Assembly: GCF_013409625.1 (NCBI RefSeq)
Contig: NZ_JACCBF010000001.1
Span: forward strand, 4,777,001 to 4,841,000
Direction: 5' to 3'
Length of the DNA: 64,000 nt
Origin: Nocardioides kongjuensis
GTDB taxonomy: Bacteria; Actinomycetota; Actinomycetes; Propionibacteriales; Nocardioidaceae
Shown one piece after another: positions 8,829 to 21,345 of the stretch; positions within the stretch are counted from its first letter, which is position 1; the number at the start of each line of letters is the position of its first letter. The position numbers were made by a program, and so were the translations under genes. The notes under the pieces were generated by a model. It ran no database searches. It was not told the origin of the DNA and saw only the letters and a list, made by a program, of their open reading frames with translations.

Positions 8829-8900
8829 TCCGGGCCAGGACCCGATCTCTCTGAGCGGCCCGGTCAGCAGACGCTCAGGTCGACCCGGCATGATGGCCTG

Positions 8901-9560
8901 ATGCCGATCGCTCGATCCACCGTCGTGGGCGCCACCACCGGCGTCCTCCTCCTCGCCGGAGCCGTGGGCTTCGGTGTCGGCCTGCCGAAGGTCGTCGACG
9001 ACCCGGCTGCGGTGCCCACGCTGCCGACCAAGCTCGACAACCGCTTCGTCGCGCTCCAGGCGATCACGCCGGAGCAGGCGGGCGCGACCTCGCCCGACCA
9101 GGCCGCGCAGATCAAGACCTTCACCGACCGCGCCGCCAAGTCGGAGGCGGAGACCCGCAAGATCCTGGTCAAGCAGTACGACGCCGCCGCCGTCCGTGCC
9201 TACATCGACGTGCCCGCGGCGTCCGCCTCCTCGCAGTCCATCCCGGCGCAGATCGCGGTGACGGTCATCCCGGGCGACGCCGGCCTGGTCAACCCGAGCG
9301 GTCCGTTCGTCGTCGACGAGTCGGGCTCGCACTACACGCTCGAGGTCATCCACGGCAGCCACTGCGCCGTCGCCTGGAACGAGCCGGTCGACCAGACCGC
9401 CGGCACGCCCACCGGCCAGAAGCCGACGGGCGCCGACTACCGCGTCCAGTGCCGCAAGGAGGTCGACGGGCTCACCTACGACCTCTACACCAACGGCCTG
9501 ACGCCCAACGAGGTCGCGTCGTACGTCGACAAGGTGCTCGAGCTCACCGGGAAGGCCTGA
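8901..9560 (+). CDS. Membrane-anchored or secreted protein, unknown function
   Basis: Protein of 219 aa. The N-terminus has a short positive region and one hydrophobic helix ([19 protein letters not shown]), so it is either secreted or anchored outside. The rest is soluble, alpha/beta in feel: [15 protein letters not shown], then [34 protein letters not shown] and [19 protein letters not shown]. Two Cys residues (in HGSHC and VQC) could form a disulfide. I do not recognise the family. It lies 5 bp before menG in the same direction, so it is probably co-transcribed, though a role in quinone metabolism is only guilt by association. Confidence 0.72.
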   Translation: MPIARSTVVGATTGVLLLAGAVGFGVGLPKVVDDPAAVPTLPTKLDNRFVALQAITPEQAGATSPDQAAQIKTFTDRAAKSEAETRKILVKQYDAAAVRAYIDVPAASASSQSIPAQIAVTVIPGDAGLVNPSGPFVVDESGSHYTLEVIHGSHCAVAWNEPVDQTAGTPTGQKPTGADYRVQCRKEVDGLTYDLYTNGLTPNEVASYVDKVLELTGKA

Positions 9561-9565
9561 CCGGC

Positions 9566-10255
9566 GTGGCCCGTGCAGCCCTCGACAAGCAGCCGGCCGA
9601 CGTCCGCCGGATGTTCGACACGGTCGCGCGACGCTACGACCTGACCAACGACATCCTGTCCTTCGGCCAGGACCGTCGCTGGCGACGCGACGTGCTCGCC
9701 GCGGTCGACCCGTCGTACGGCGACCGGGTGCTCGACCTGGCCGCCGGCACCGGCACCTCCAGCCAGCCGTTCCTGGACGCCGGCGCGGAGGTCGTGCCGT
9801 GCGACTTCTCGATCGGGATGCTCCAGGTCGGCAAGAAGCAGCTGCCCCACCTGCCCTTCACCGCCGGTGACGGCACCAGGCTCCCGTTCCGCGACGCCAC
9901 CTTCGACGCGGTCACGATCTCGTTCGGCCTGCGCAACATCGTCGACCCGCTGGCGGGCCTCGCGGAGATGCGCCGGGTCACCAAGCCCGGCGGCCGGCTG
10001 GTGGTGTGCGAGTTCAGCCACCCCACGTGGAGCCCGTGGCGCACGGTCTACATCGAGTACCTGATGAAGGCGCTCCCGGCCGTCGCGCGCACCGTCTCCT
10101 CGGCCCCCGACGCCTACGTCTACCTGGCCGAGTCGATCCGCGCCTGGCCCGACCAGCGCGGCCTGGCCGACCTGATCGCCGAGGCCGGCTGGACGAGGCC
10201 GGAGTGGCGCAACCTGTCGGGTGGCATCGTCGCCCTGCACCGCGCCACGGCCTGA
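9566..10255 (+). CDS. menG: Demethylmenaquinone methyltransferase MenG/UbiE
   Basis: SAM-dependent methyltransferase of 229 aa that makes menaquinone from demethylmenaquinone. It begins with the family's [27 protein letters not shown] motif I is [12 protein letters not shown]. It also has [15 protein letters not shown] and [12 protein letters not shown], both highly typical of UbiE/MenG. Length matches the family. The GTG at 9566 is chosen 5 bp after the preceding stop. With menC and menD in the same window and nuo just downstream, menaquinone is clearly the substrate family. Confidence 0.95.
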   Translation: MARAALDKQPADVRRMFDTVARRYDLTNDILSFGQDRRWRRDVLAAVDPSYGDRVLDLAAGTGTSSQPFLDAGAEVVPCDFSIGMLQVGKKQLPHLPFTAGDGTRLPFRDATFDAVTISFGLRNIVDPLAGLAEMRRVTKPGGRLVVCEFSHPTWSPWRTVYIEYLMKALPAVARTVSSAPDAYVYLAESIRAWPDQRGLADLIAEAGWTRPEWRNLSGGIVALHRATA

Positions 10256-10266
10256 CGGGCGAGCGC

Positions 10267-10737
10267 GTGGACCCGCTCGCCGACCGCGTCGAGTGGACGG
10301 TCACCAGCGAGGAGCAGACCGCCCTCATCCGTACGTCGACGTGGCGCCTGTGGCGCAGGCTCGCGCTCTACCTCGTCGTCCTCTTCGCCTGCGGCATGGC
10401 GGTGCTCGGCTCGGCTCGCTGGGGCGTGCCCGGCCTGGCCCTCGGACCGGTGGCCGGCGTGGTGATGGGGGCCTGGTTCTGGCTGTCGGCCCGCTCGTCG
10501 GTGCGCCGGATGCTGCTCGCCGCCTACCCGGTCGGTGCCACGGTGGCCGCGGAGGCGACCGAGGACACCCTGCGGCTCGAGACGGCGGCCGGGGCCAGCG
10601 ACCTGCCCTGGGACCGACTGGTCCTGGCGTCGCCGGGCCCCGTCGTCGTCCTGGCCCGCGACGCGGTCGACAGGCAGTGGATCACGCTCCCGCGCCAGCT
10701 GGTGCCGGACGCCTGGCTGCACCACCTCGCGGCCTGA
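10267..10737 (+). CDS. YcxB-like small membrane protein
   Basis: Protein of 156 aa with two transmembrane helices (about residues 31-50 and 56-77: LYLVVLFACGMAVLG and GPVAGVVMGAWFWLSA). A soluble C-terminal part has the YcxB-type pattern: a beta strand, then LPWDRLVLASPGPVVVLARD and ITLPRQLVPD. YcxB-like domains are found in integral membrane proteins of unknown role. The start is GTG at 10267 (VDPLADRVEW), 11 bp after menG. In many actinobacteria a geranylgeranyl reductase stands between menG and nuoA; here this gene does. Confidence 0.68.
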   Translation: MDPLADRVEWTVTSEEQTALIRTSTWRLWRRLALYLVVLFACGMAVLGSARWGVPGLALGPVAGVVMGAWFWLSARSSVRRMLLAAYPVGATVAAEATEDTLRLETAAGASDLPWDRLVLASPGPVVVLARDAVDRQWITLPRQLVPDAWLHHLAA

Positions 10738-10885
10738 GGTCGCGCGGAGGAATTACGCAACCCTCTCGTTGCTGAATCCGCAGGTCAGGGCGGGTTTCGG
10801 CCTGCGCGAGCGTGCCGGACGGCTTCGATGGCCACCCCCCTGTGACGAGGTCTGCGGGCAGTGGCAGGATGTGTGCCACACCACT

Positions 10886-10901
10886 AGTGATTCTGTTCAC
10901 A
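10886..10901 (+). promoter_or_regulatory. Candidate CRP/GlxR-like operator before nuoA
   Basis: AGTGA-N6-TCACA matches the CRP-family consensus TGTGA-N6-TCACA at 9 of 10 positions with the right spacing. It lies 20 bp upstream of the nuoA ATG. Just upstream, at 10871-10881, is a perfect GTGTG-C-CACAC palindrome. Being so near the start codon, the site would more easily block than activate transcription unless the promoter lies downstream of it. Confidence 0.45.
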
Positions 10902-10921
10902 AGATCACGAGAGGGAGGCTC

Positions 10922-11278
10922 ATGGAGCTCTACACGCCGGTACTGGTGCTGGCGGCGCTGGCTGCGTTGTTCGCGGTCGGGTCGGTCGTCATGAGCACGA
11001 TGGTGGGGCCGCGGCGCTACAACCGCGCCAAGTACGACTCCTACGAGTGCGGCATCGAGCCGACCCCCCAGGCGCTGACGGGCCGCTTCCCGGTGAAGTA
11101 CTACATCACCGCGATGCTCTTCATCGTCTTCGACATCGAGATCGTCTTCCTCTACCCGTGGGCCGTGCGCTTCGACGCCATGGCCTGGTACGGGCTGATC
11201 GAGATGGTCCTGTTCATCGCCACGGTCTTCGTGGCCTACGCCTACGTGTGGCGCCGCGGCGGACTGGATTGGGATTGA
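10922..11278 (+). CDS. nuoA: NADH-quinone oxidoreductase subunit A
   Basis: Membrane-arm subunit of complex I, 118 aa, with three transmembrane helices. Conserved stretches are KYDSYECGIEP (the Cys-containing loop) and FPVKYYITAMLFIVFDIEIVFLYPW. The ATG at 10922 has a strong ribosome-binding site, GAGGGAGG, about 3-9 bases upstream. First gene of a complete 14-gene nuo operon, separated from the preceding gene by 184 bp that probably holds the operon promoter. Confidence 0.97.
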   Translation: MELYTPVLVLAALAALFAVGSVVMSTMVGPRRYNRAKYDSYECGIEPTPQALTGRFPVKYYITAMLFIVFDIEIVFLYPWAVRFDAMAWYGLIEMVLFIATVFVAYAYVWRRGGLDWD

Positions 11279-11327
11279 GGACCACGGTGCACGTCAGCGG
11301 ATCGCGGTCCTCAACGGGAGGTAGATG

Positions 11328-11882
11328 ATGGGTGTCGAGGAGAAGCTCCCCAGCGGAGTCCTGCTGAGCACGGTCGAGGGCCTCGCCGGCTACATGCGCA
11401 AGGCCAGCTTCTGGCCCGCGACCTTCGGCCTGGCCTGCTGCGCGATCGAGATGATGACGAGCGGCGGCCCGAAGTACGACCTCGCGCGGTTCGGCATGGA
11501 GGTCTTCCGGGCCAGCCCGCGCCAGGCCGACCTGATGATCGTGGCCGGCCGGGTCAGCCAGAAGATGGCGCCGGTGCTGCGCCAGATCTACGACCAGATG
11601 GCCGAGCCCAAGTGGGTGCTCGCGATGGGCGTGTGCGCCAGCAGCGGCGGCATGTTCAACAACTACGCGATCGTCCAGGGCGTCGACCACGTCGTCCCCG
11701 TCGACATGTACCTCCCCGGCTGCCCGCCGCGCCCGGAGATGCTCATCGACGCGATCCTCAAGCTGCACGACAAGGTCCAGCACACCCCGCTCGGTGCCAA
11801 CCGCCAGGCGCAGATCCGTGAGCTCGAGGCCGAGGGCCTGGTCGCCCTGCCGACCAGCGACATGAGGGGGATGCTGCGGTGA
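11328..11882 (+). CDS. nuoB: NADH-quinone oxidoreductase subunit B
   Basis: 184-aa peripheral-arm subunit carrying the N2 [4Fe-4S] cluster that passes electrons to quinone. The ligands are visible: the tandem Cys in [11 protein letters not shown], Cys in [10 protein letters not shown], and Cys in [10 protein letters not shown]. Two adjacent ATGs exist (11325 and 11328). The second gives [10 protein letters not shown], the usual family start, and a 6-base spacing from GGGAGG. The stop overlaps the nuoC GTG by 4 bases. Confidence 0.97.
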   Translation: MGVEEKLPSGVLLSTVEGLAGYMRKASFWPATFGLACCAIEMMTSGGPKYDLARFGMEVFRASPRQADLMIVAGRVSQKMAPVLRQIYDQMAEPKWVLAMGVCASSGGMFNNYAIVQGVDHVVPVDMYLPGCPPRPEMLIDAILKLHDKVQHTPLGANRQAQIRELEAEGLVALPTSDMRGMLR

Positions 11883-12603
11883 GCGACGAGAAGCCGGCCG
11901 AGAAGTCCGTCGAGCAGCGCGCCACCGACCAGTCGCCCGAGAACGCCCCCGAGGCCCTCGGCGAGCCCGGCCTCGAGGTCCGCGCCGTCGGCGAGCGCCA
12001 CGGCATGTTCGGCGTGAAGGGCTCCGGCGACACCAGCGGGTACGGCGGCCTGGTGGCCCCCGTGGTCCTGCCCGGTGCCGCGCAGCGCCCCTACGGCGGC
12101 TGGTTCGACACCGTCGCCGACGTCTTGGACCCGCTGATCGAGCAGGTCGTGATCCACCGCGGCGAGATCACCTTTCACGTCCACCCCGACCACCTCGTCG
12201 AGGTGGCGAGGAAGCTCCGCGACGACCCGAGCCTGCGCTTCGAGCTGCTCTCGGGAGTCAGCGGCGTGCACTACCCGGGCGACACCGGGCGCGAGCTGCA
12301 CGCGGTCTACCACCTGATGTCGTTCACCTGGAACCGCCGGGTCCGGGTCGAGGTCGCCGTACCCGACAGCGACCCGCACCTGCCGTCCCTCGTCCCGGTC
12401 TACCCGGCGGCCGACTGGCACGAGCGCGAGACCTGGGACATGTTCGGCCTGCAGTTCGACGGCCACCCGGCGCTGACCCGGATCCTGATGCCCGACGACT
12501 GGCCGGGCCACCCGCAGCGCAAGGACTACCCGCTCGGCGGCATCCCCGTCGAGTACAAGGGCGCCAGCGTGCCACCGCCGGACCAGCGGAGGAGCTACAA
12601 CTG

Positions 12604-12604
<1 letters not shown>
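11879..12604 (+). CDS. nuoC: NADH-quinone oxidoreductase subunit C
   Basis: 30-kDa type peripheral subunit of complex I, 241 aa. The first 60 residues are an acidic, probably disordered extension ([14 protein letters not shown]). The conserved core includes [21 protein letters not shown] and [21 protein letters not shown], signatures of the family. GTG start overlapping nuoB; its TGA overlaps the nuoD ATG by one base (TGATG), so translation is likely coupled. Confidence 0.97.
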
Positions 12605-13937
<1,333 letters not shown>

Positions 13938-13941
<4 letters not shown>

Positions 13942-14651
13942 GCACCCAGCCCCTCGACGACAAGACGATCGCCGAGCTGCGCGAGATCGCCGAGCGCTAC
14001 CCCGAGGCGCGCTCGGGCCTGCTGCCGATGCTGCACCTGGTGCAGTCGGTGCAGGGCCGGATCACCCCCGAGGGCATCGAGGCCTGCGCCGCGATCCTCG
14101 AGATCAGCGCCGCCGAGGTCAACGGCGTCGCGACCTTCTACACGATGTACAAGCGCCACGGCGTCGGCGACTACCACGTCGGCGTCTGCACCAACACGCT
14201 GTGCGCGGTGATGGGCGGCGACGCGATCTTCGAGCGGCTCAAGGACCACCTCGACATCGGCAACGACGAGGTCGCGGTCCAGCGGCAGGGCGACTCCCGC
14301 ACGGTCAGCCTCGAGCACATCGAGTGCAACGCCGCCTGCGACTACGCGCCGGTCGTGATGGTCAACTGGGAGTTCATGGACAACCAGACCCCCGAGTCGG
14401 CGGTCCAGATGGTCGAGGCGCTGCGGGCCGGCCACGAGGTCAGCTCGACCCGCGGCCCCAAGCTCTGCACCTGGCGGGAGGCCGAGCGGGTGCTCGCCGG
14501 CTTCCCCGACGGCCGCGTCGACGAGGGACCCTCTGCGGGCTCGGCCTCGCTCGCCGGTCTCGAGATCGCCCGCCAGCGCGGCTGGCACGCCCCGGACCCG
14601 GCGGCCGCGCCCGCCGTCGAGGCCGCACAGAAGTCGGAGACCGACGCATGA
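13938..14651 (+). CDS. nuoE: NADH-quinone oxidoreductase subunit E
   Basis: 24-kDa type subunit, 237 aa, thioredoxin-like fold with one [2Fe-2S] cluster (N1a). Ligands: C-x4-C in [13 protein letters not shown] and C-x3-C in [10 protein letters not shown]. The last 60 residues (after [15 protein letters not shown]) are an Ala/Pro-rich tail of a kind common in actinobacterial NuoE. It works with NuoF in NADH oxidation. ATGA overlaps at both ends. Confidence 0.97.
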
Positions 14652-15958
14652 CCGACGTGCTGACCCCCGTCCTCACCGACATCTGGGACGCCGAGCAGTC
14701 CTGGAAGCTCGCGACGTACGCCGGCAGGGGCGGCTACTCCGCCCTCGACGTCGCGTTCGCGATGAGCCCCGACGACGTGATCGCCACCGTCAAGGACAGC
14801 GGCCTGCGCGGCCGCGGCGGCGCCGGGTTCCCGACCGGCATGAAGTGGTCCTTCATCCCCCAGGACAACCCGAAGCCCAAGTACCTCGTCGTCAACGCCG
14901 ACGAGTCCGAGCCGGGCACCTGCAAGGACATCCCGCTGATGATGGGCAACCCCCACGTCCTCGTCGAGGGCGTCATCATCAGCTCCTACGCCATCCGCGC
15001 CAACAAGGCGTTCATCTACATCCGCGGCGAGGTCGTCCACGTCATCCGCCGGGTGCAGGCCGCCGTCGCCGAGGCGTACGCCGCCGGCCACCTCGGCAAG
15101 GACATCCACGGCTCCGGCTACGACCTCGACGTCGTCGTCCACGCCGGTGCCGGCGCCTACATCTGCGGCGAGGAGACCGCCCTCCTCGAGGGCCTCGAGG
15201 GCCGGCGCGGACAACCGCGCCTGCGCCCGCCGTTCCCCGCCGTCGCCGGCCTCTACGCCAGCCCGACGGTCATCAACAACGTCGAGTCCATCGCCTCGGT
15301 CCCGGCGATCGTCAAGAACGGCGCTGCCTGGTTCGGCTCGATGGGCACCGAGAAGTCCAAGGGCCACGGCATCTTCTCGCTGTCCGGGCACGTGCAGAAG
15401 CCAGGACAGTACGAGGCGCCGCTCGGCATCACGCTGCGCGAGCTGCTCGACCTCGCCGGCGGCATCCGCGAGGGCCACCAGCTGAAGTTCTGGACTCCTG
15501 GCGGATCCAGCACGCCGTTGCTCACGGCCGAGCACCTCGACGTACCCCTCGACTTCGAGGGCGTCGGCGCGGTCGGCTCGATGCTCGGCACCCGCGCGCT
15601 GCAGATCTTCGACGAGACGGTCTGCGTCGTGCGCGCGGTGCTGCGCTGGACGGAGTTCTACAAGCACGAGTCCTGCGGCAAGTGCACGCCCTGTCGCGAG
15701 GGCACCTGGTGGCTGGTGCAGGCGCTCACCCGCCTGGAGAACGGCCAGGGCAGCGAGGCCGACCTCGACCAGCTGCTCGACCAGTGCGACAACATCCTGG
15801 GCCGCTCGTTCTGCGCGCTCGGCGACGGCGCGACCAGCCCGGTGTCGAGCTCGATCCAGCACTTCCGCGAGGAGTACCTCGCGCACCTCGCCCAGGGTGG
15901 CTGCCCGTTCGACCCCGCGCGGTCGACGGCCTGGTCCGGAACGGAGGTCTCGGCGTGA
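14648..15958 (+). CDS. nuoF: NADH-quinone oxidoreductase subunit F
   Basis: 51-kDa type subunit, 436 aa, binding NADH, FMN and the N3 [4Fe-4S] cluster. Nucleotide-binding stretches are [15 protein letters not shown] and [18 protein letters not shown]. The cluster ligands are [11 protein letters not shown] plus the later Cys in SFCALGDG. The ATG at 14648 overlaps the nuoE stop. Electrons enter the complex here. Confidence 0.97.
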   Translation: MTDVLTPVLTDIWDAEQSWKLATYAGRGGYSALDVAFAMSPDDVIATVKDSGLRGRGGAGFPTGMKWSFIPQDNPKPKYLVVNADESEPGTCKDIPLMMGNPHVLVEGVIISSYAIRANKAFIYIRGEVVHVIRRVQAAVAEAYAAGHLGKDIHGSGYDLDVVVHAGAGAYICGEETALLEGLEGRRGQPRLRPPFPAVAGLYASPTVINNVESIASVPAIVKNGAAWFGSMGTEKSKGHGIFSLSGHVQKPGQYEAPLGITLRELLDLAGGIREGHQLKFWTPGGSSTPLLTAEHLDVPLDFEGVGAVGSMLGTRALQIFDETVCVVRAVLRWTEFYKHESCGKCTPCREGTWWLVQALTRLENGQGSEADLDQLLDQCDNILGRSFCALGDGATSPVSSSIQHFREEYLAHLAQGGCPFDPARSTAWSGTEVSA

Positions 15959-18378
15959 GCGCCCCGGAGATCGAGAAGACCGACCTGGTCACCGTCACCA
16001 TCGACGGCGTCCAGGTCAGCGTCCCCAAGGACACCCTGGTGATCCGCGCCGCCGAGCAGGTCGGTGTGCAGATCCCGCGGTTCTGCGACCACCCGCTGCT
16101 GGCGCCGGTCGGCGCGTGCCGGCAGTGCCTGGTCGACGTGCCCGATGCCGGCAACGGCCGCGGGTTCCCCAAGCCGCAGGCCTCCTGCACGCTGCCGGTG
16201 GCCGAGGGCATGGTCGTCAGCACCCAGGTCACCAGCCCGGTCGCCGACAAGGCACAGCAGGGCGTGATGGAGCTGCTGCTCATCAACCACCCGCTCGACT
16301 GCCCGGTCTGCGACAAGGGCGGCGAGTGCCCGCTGCAGAACCAGGCGATGTCCAACGGCCGGGCCGAGTCGCGCTTCTCCGACGACCGCAACCGCGGCGT
16401 GAAGCGGACCTTCCCCAAGCCGATCAACCTCTCGCCGACGGTGCTGCTCGACCGCGAGCGCTGCATCGTGTGCCAGCGCTGCACCCGGTTCGCCGACGAG
16501 ATCGCCGGCGACCCGTTCATCGCGCTGGTCGAGCGCGGCGCCCAGCAGCAGATCGGCATCGCCGAGGACGCGCCGTTCCTGTCGTACTTCTCCGGCAACG
16601 TCATCCAGATCTGCCCGGTCGGTGCGCTCACCTCCGAGCAGTACCGGTTCCGCTCGCGGCCCTTCGACCTGGTCTCGACGCCCGGCATCGCCGAGCACGA
16701 CGCCTGCGGGTCCGCGATCCGCGTCGACCACCGCCGCGGCACCGTGCTGCGCCGCCAGGCGGGCAACGACCCCGACGTCAACGAGGAGTGGATCAGCGAC
16801 AAGGACCGGTTCGCCTTCGCCTACGCCCACGGCGACGACCGGATCACCTACCCGCAGGTCCGCGACGAGGACGGCTCGCTGCGCGCGGCGTCGTGGCCCG
16901 AGGCGTTCGCCGTCGCCGCCCGCGGTCTCGCTGCCGCCAAGGAGGCCGGTGGCGTCGGCGTGCTGACCGGTGGCCGGCTCAGCGCCGAGGACGCCTACGC
17001 CTACGGGAAGCTCGCCCGGGTCGCGCTCGGCACCAACGACATCGACTTCCGGGCCCGCCCGCACTCCGCGGAGGAGGCGGCCTTCCTCGCCGCGTCCGTC
17101 GTGCTGACCGGCCCCGGCAACGGCGGTGTCACCTACGACGACCTCGAGTCGGCCGCGAAGGTCGTCCTGGTCGGCCTGGAGCCCGAGGACGAGGCCGCCG
17201 CGATCTTCCTGCGGCTGCGCAAGTCGGTCCGCGCCGGCGGGACCGAGGTCATCAGCCTCGCACCGTTCACGACCCGCGGCCTGGCGAAGCTGTCCGCCCG
17301 CGTCCTCCCGACCGTGCCCGGCGACGAGCCGGCTGCCCTGCGGGCCCTGGCCGGCGAGCTGGACGCCACCACCGTCGTGCTCGTGGGGGAGCGGCTCGCC
17401 ACGGTGCCCGGCGCGCTCACGGCCGCCGGCGAGGTCGCCGCATCCACCGGAGCCCGGCTGGCCTGGGTGCCGCGCCGCGCCGGTGACCGCGGCGCGCTCG
17501 AGGCCGGCTGCCTGCCGACCCTGCTGCCCGGCGGACGCCCGGTCGAGGACCCCCGGGCCCGGGTCGACGTCGCCGCCGCCTGGGGCGTCGAGCACCTGCC
17601 GGAGGCCGAGGGCCGCAGCGGTGACGCGATCCTCGAGGCGTTGTCCAGCGGCGAGCTCGGCGGCCTGGTGATCGCCGGCGTCGACCCGCTCGACACCAGC
17701 AACCCGACCGCAGCGCTGGCCGCGATCGACGCGGCCGGCTTCGTGGTCGCGCTCGACCTGCGCCGCACCGAGGTCACCGACCGGGCCGACGTGGTCTTCC
17801 CGGTCGCGCCCACCACCGACAAGGCCGGCACCTTCGTCAACTGGGAGGGCCGGGTCCGCACCTGGGAGGCCGCCCTGCACAACCCGGCCTCGCTGCCCGA
17901 CCTGCGTGCCCTGGCCGGCATCGCCGACGAGATGGGCGCCCCGCTGGGCTTCCGCACCGTCGACGAGGTCCGCGCCGAGATGGCGCAGCTCGGGCCGTGG
18001 GACGGTGAGCGGCCGCGTCTCGACTCCTCCACGCTCGTTCCTGACGAGGGCCACCCGACGGGCTCGGGCACGGTGCGGCTCGCCACCTGGAAGCAGCTCC
18101 TCGACAACGGCTCGCTCCAGGACGGCGACAAGTTCCTCAAGGCGACCGCCCGCACGCCGGTCGCCCTCGTCACGCCCGCGGACTTCGACCGCTACGGGCC
18201 GACGGTCACCCTCACCGGTGACCGCGGGTCGATGACGCTGCCGGCCGAGATCTGCGACGACCTCGTCGAGGGCGTGGTCTGGGTGCCGGCCAACTCGGTC
18301 GGCAACGGCGTCCTCGCCGACCTGGCGTCGCCGGGCGCCACGGTCACCATCACGGGAGCGGAAGGGGTGCACGGGTGA
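15955..18378 (+). CDS. nuoG: NADH-quinone oxidoreductase subunit G
   Basis: Large iron-sulfur subunit, 807 aa. The N-terminal 2Fe-2S ferredoxin domain has [15 protein letters not shown] and a fourth Cys in SCTLPVAEG. The His-Cys3 cluster appears as [18 protein letters not shown], and the second 4Fe-4S as [16 protein letters not shown] with [10 protein letters not shown] long, diverged molybdopterin-oxidoreductase-like domain follows from about residue 240 and has no catalytic role in complex I. The GTG at 15955 overlaps the nuoF stop (GTGA). Confidence 0.96.
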   Translation: MSAPEIEKTDLVTVTIDGVQVSVPKDTLVIRAAEQVGVQIPRFCDHPLLAPVGACRQCLVDVPDAGNGRGFPKPQASCTLPVAEGMVVSTQVTSPVADKAQQGVMELLLINHPLDCPVCDKGGECPLQNQAMSNGRAESRFSDDRNRGVKRTFPKPINLSPTVLLDRERCIVCQRCTRFADEIAGDPFIALVERGAQQQIGIAEDAPFLSYFSGNVIQICPVGALTSEQYRFRSRPFDLVSTPGIAEHDACGSAIRVDHRRGTVLRRQAGNDPDVNEEWISDKDRFAFAYAHGDDRITYPQVRDEDGSLRAASWPEAFAVAARGLAAAKEAGGVGVLTGGRLSAEDAYAYGKLARVALGTNDIDFRARPHSAEEAAFLAASVVLTGPGNGGVTYDDLESAAKVVLVGLEPEDEAAAIFLRLRKSVRAGGTEVISLAPFTTRGLAKLSARVLPTVPGDEPAALRALAGELDATTVVLVGERLATVPGALTAAGEVAASTGARLAWVPRRAGDRGALEAGCLPTLLPGGRPVEDPRARVDVAAAWGVEHLPEAEGRSGDAILEALSSGELGGLVIAGVDPLDTSNPTAALAAIDAAGFVVALDLRRTEVTDRADVVFPVAPTTDKAGTFVNWEGRVRTWEAALHNPASLPDLRALAGIADEMGAPLGFRTVDEVRAEMAQLGPWDGERPRLDSSTLVPDEGHPTGSGTVRLATWKQLLDNGSLQDGDKFLKATARTPVALVTPADFDRYGPTVTLTGDRGSMTLPAEICDDLVEGVVWVPANSVGNGVLADLASPGATVTITGAEGVHG

Positions 18379-19679
18379 GCCAGTCGCTCGCACTGTTCGG
18401 CAAGGACCCCTGGTGGGTCGTCGGTCTGAAGACCCTCCTGATCTTCGTGATCCTGGTCCTGCTCACGCTGTTCAACATCTGGTGGGAGCGCCGGGTCGTG
18501 GCCCGGATGCAACACCGGATCGGCCCCAACGTGCACGGCCCCTTCGGCCTGCTGCAGTCGCTGGCCGACGGCGTGAAGCTGGCCTTCAAGGAGGACCTGA
18601 TCCCCAAGGCCGCCGACAAGGTGGTGTTCGTGCTCGCCCCCGTGATCGTCGTGGTGCCGGCGTTCGTGACGTTCAGCGTCATCCCGTTCGGCCCGGACGT
18701 GAACTTCTTCGGGCACCGCACGCCACTGCAGCTCACCGACATGCCGGTGGCCGTGCTCTTCGTGATGGCGATCGCCTCGATCGGCATCTACGGCATCGTC
18801 CTCGGCGGCTGGTCCAGCGGCTCGACGTACTCGCTGCTCGGCGGCCTGCGCTCGAGCGCGCAGATGATCTCCTACGAGGTCGCCATGGGCCTCGCGCTGG
18901 TCGCGGTGTTCATGTACGCCGGCTCCATGTCGACCAGCGAGATCGTCGCCGCGCAGGGCGACTGGTGGTTCGGGCTGATCCTGCTGCCGTCGTTCGTCAT
19001 CTACACGATCGCCATGGTCGGTGAGACCAACCGGGCGCCCTTCGACCTCCCCGAGGCCGAGGGCGAGCTGGTCGGCGGCTTCCACACCGAGTACTCCAGC
19101 CTGAAGTTCGCGCTGTTCTTCCTCGCCGAGTACATCAACATGGCGACCGTCTCCGCGCTCGCGACCACGCTCTTCCTGGGCGGCTGGCACGCGCCGTTCT
19201 GGATCGACCACGTCTGGGCCGGCGCCAACGAGGGCTACTGGCCGGTGCTGTGGTTCTTCGGCAAGGTGCTGTCCTTCATCTTCGTGTTCATCTGGCTGCG
19301 CGGCTCGCTGCCGCGACTGCGCTACGACCAGTTCATGGCGTTCGGCTGGAAGCGGCTGATCCCCGTCTCGCTGGTCTGGATCGTCGCGGTCGCCACCATG
19401 CGGGCCGCCCGCAACGAAGGCGTGTTCGGCGAGAGCTTCGGCACCAACCCGCAGTTCTGGCTGATCCTGGCCGGCGTGCTGCTGGTGGTCCTGCTGGTGA
19501 CCTTCTTCGTCCCGGAGAAGGACGAGGAGGCCACCGTCGAGCCGGCCCGGCCGCGGGCCGGGGGCTTCCCGGTGCCGCCGATGCCCGCGGGCGGTGCCGT
19601 CCGCGGCGCCGCCGCTCCGCTGGTGTTCCGCACGTCCGACACTGAGACCGTCCGCGATTCAGGGGTGAGCAATGGCTGA
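18375..19679 (+). CDS. nuoH: NADH-quinone oxidoreductase subunit H
   Basis: Membrane subunit joining the two arms of complex I, 434 aa, eight or nine helices. Conserved: [51 protein letters not shown] (acidic quinone-channel loop) and [16 protein letters not shown] soluble C-terminal tail of about 55 residues rich in Arg, Pro and Gly is extra relative to E. coli. GTG start with GTGA overlap to nuoG. Confidence 0.97.
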   Translation: MSQSLALFGKDPWWVVGLKTLLIFVILVLLTLFNIWWERRVVARMQHRIGPNVHGPFGLLQSLADGVKLAFKEDLIPKAADKVVFVLAPVIVVVPAFVTFSVIPFGPDVNFFGHRTPLQLTDMPVAVLFVMAIASIGIYGIVLGGWSSGSTYSLLGGLRSSAQMISYEVAMGLALVAVFMYAGSMSTSEIVAAQGDWWFGLILLPSFVIYTIAMVGETNRAPFDLPEAEGELVGGFHTEYSSLKFALFFLAEYINMATVSALATTLFLGGWHAPFWIDHVWAGANEGYWPVLWFFGKVLSFIFVFIWLRGSLPRLRYDQFMAFGWKRLIPVSLVWIVAVATMRAARNEGVFGESFGTNPQFWLILAGVLLVVLLVTFFVPEKDEEATVEPARPRAGGFPVPPMPAGGAVRGAAAPLVFRTSDTETVRDSGVSNG

Positions 19680-20235
19680 CCAGCCCAAGGGTCCGTCCCT
19701 CAAGGAGCAGTTCTGGGACCCGGTCGCCGGGTTCGGGGTCACCTTCCGGACGATGTTCCGCAAGGTCGTCACCGAGCAGTACCCCAAGGAGAAGTTCCCC
19801 ACCGCGCCGCGCTTCCACGGCCGCCACCAGCTCAACCGCTGGCCCGACGGCCTCGAGAAGTGCGTCGGCTGCGAGCTGTGCGCCTGGGCGTGCCCGGCCG
19901 ACGCGATCTACGTCGAGGGCGCCGAGAACATCGACCAGCCGGACAGCGACGGCATCTCGCAGCGCTACAGCGCCGGTGAGCGGTACGGCCGCGTCTACCA
20001 GATCAACTACCTGCGCTGCATCCTGTGCGGGCTGTGCATCGAGGCCTGCCCGACCCGGGCGCTGACGATGACCAACGAGTACGAGCTCGCCGACGACAGC
20101 CGCGCCAGCCTGATCTACGAGAAGTCCGACCTGCTGGCGCCGCTGCTGCCCGGCATGGAGCAGCCGCCCCACCCGATGCTGCTCGGCAACGACGACGACT
20201 ACTACCGCGGAGACTTCAAGGGGGCCGAGCAGTGA
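19672..20235 (+). CDS. nuoI: NADH-quinone oxidoreductase subunit I
   Basis: 187-aa 8Fe ferredoxin-like subunit carrying clusters N6a and N6b, bridging NuoG and NuoB. The two cluster motifs are intact: [15 protein letters not shown] and [15 protein letters not shown]. It overlaps the nuoH 3' end by 8 bases; the ATG at 19672 is preceded by GGGGTGAG. It ends with an acidic C-terminus ([15 protein letters not shown]) that overlaps the nuoJ GTG. Confidence 0.97.
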   Translation: MADQPKGPSLKEQFWDPVAGFGVTFRTMFRKVVTEQYPKEKFPTAPRFHGRHQLNRWPDGLEKCVGCELCAWACPADAIYVEGAENIDQPDSDGISQRYSAGERYGRVYQINYLRCILCGLCIEACPTRALTMTNEYELADDSRASLIYEKSDLLAPLLPGMEQPPHPMLLGNDDDYYRGDFKGAEQ

Positions 20236-21044
20236 CCGCCTTCTGGGTCCTCGCGCCGATCATGGTGCTCGCCGCGCTCGGCATCCTGTTCGTGCGCAAG
20301 GCCGTCCACGCCGCGCTGCTGCTGGCGGTCGTGATGATCAGCCTCGCCGTGCTGTACGCCGTCCTGGAGGCGCCGTTCCTCTTCGCGGTGCAGATCATCG
20401 TCTACACCGGCGCGATCCTGATGCTGTTCCTCTTCGTGCTGATGCTGGTCGGCGTCGACGCCTCCGACTCCACGGTCGAGACGATCAAGGGCCAGCGTCC
20501 GCTGGCCTGGCTGGTCGGCCTCGCGTTCGTCGTGGTGATGGTGGTCGGCCTGACCCAGCTCACCTTCGGCACCGCGGTCGGCCTCGACGAGGCCAACTCC
20601 GGCGGCAACGTCCAGGCGCTCGCCGACCTGCTGTTCTCGCGCTACGTCTTCATCTTCGAGGCCACCAGCGCCCTGCTCATCACCGCCGCCGTCGGCGCGA
20701 TGGTGCTGGCCCACCGCGAGCGCCTGACCCCGAAGCGCACCCAGGCGAGCATCGCCGCCGACAAGATCCGGGCGTACGCCGAGACGGGCGCCCACCTCGG
20801 CCCGCTGCCGCCACCGGGCGTCTACGCGCGTCACAACGCGGTCGACACCCCCGCCCTCCTGCCCGACGGCAGCCCGGCTCCCGCATCGGTCTCCCGGGTG
20901 CTCGCGGCTCGCGGCACCATGCAGAAGACCGGCTTGCGCGACATCGACGTGATCACCGACCAGCTCGGCGTCGATCCCGCCGAGATGCCCGAGGAAGCCG
21001 GCAAGGCCGGGGCCACGGCGTCGAGCGAGGAGGACGTGAAGTGA
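20232..21044 (+). CDS. nuoJ: NADH-quinone oxidoreductase subunit J
   Basis: Membrane subunit of complex I, 270 aa. Five helices occupy roughly the first 165 residues, including the typical [23 protein letters not shown]. The remaining 105 residues are a hydrophilic tail beginning [11 protein letters not shown] and ending [17 protein letters not shown]. Such tails occur in actinobacterial NuoJ and are absent from E. coli. GTG start; GTGA overlap with nuoI and nuoK. Confidence 0.96.
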   Translation: MTAFWVLAPIMVLAALGILFVRKAVHAALLLAVVMISLAVLYAVLEAPFLFAVQIIVYTGAILMLFLFVLMLVGVDASDSTVETIKGQRPLAWLVGLAFVVVMVVGLTQLTFGTAVGLDEANSGGNVQALADLLFSRYVFIFEATSALLITAAVGAMVLAHRERLTPKRTQASIAADKIRAYAETGAHLGPLPPPGVYARHNAVDTPALLPDGSPAPASVSRVLAARGTMQKTGLRDIDVITDQLGVDPAEMPEEAGKAGATASSEEDVK

Positions 21045-21334
21045 CCGAGTACGTCGTCCTCAGCGCCATCCTGTTCACGATCGGCTCGATCGGGGTGCTC
21101 ACCCGCCGCAACGCGATCGTCGTGTTCATGTGCGTCGAGCTGATGCTCAACTCCTGCAACCTGGCGTTCGTCGCCTTCGCGCACCAGCACGGCAACCTCG
21201 ACGGCCAGATCGCCGCCTTCTTCGTGATGGTGGTGGCGGCGGCCGAGGTCGTCGTCGGCCTCGCGATCATCATGACCATCTTCCGGACCCGTCGCTCGGC
21301 CTCGGTCGACGACGCGAGCCTGCTGAAGTTCTAA
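21041..21334 (+). CDS. nuoK: NADH-quinone oxidoreductase subunit K
   Basis: 97-aa, three-helix membrane subunit of the MrpC/NuoK type. The intramembrane Glu residues expected for proton transfer are present in [13 protein letters not shown] and [14 protein letters not shown] start overlapping nuoJ. Its TAA is unusual among the TGA/TAG stops around it and is followed by AAGGATC, the ribosome-binding site of nuoL. Confidence 0.96.
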   Translation: MTEYVVLSAILFTIGSIGVLTRRNAIVVFMCVELMLNSCNLAFVAFAHQHGNLDGQIAAFFVMVVAAAEVVVGLAIIMTIFRTRRSASVDDASLLKF

Positions 21335-21345
21335 AGGATCAGACG

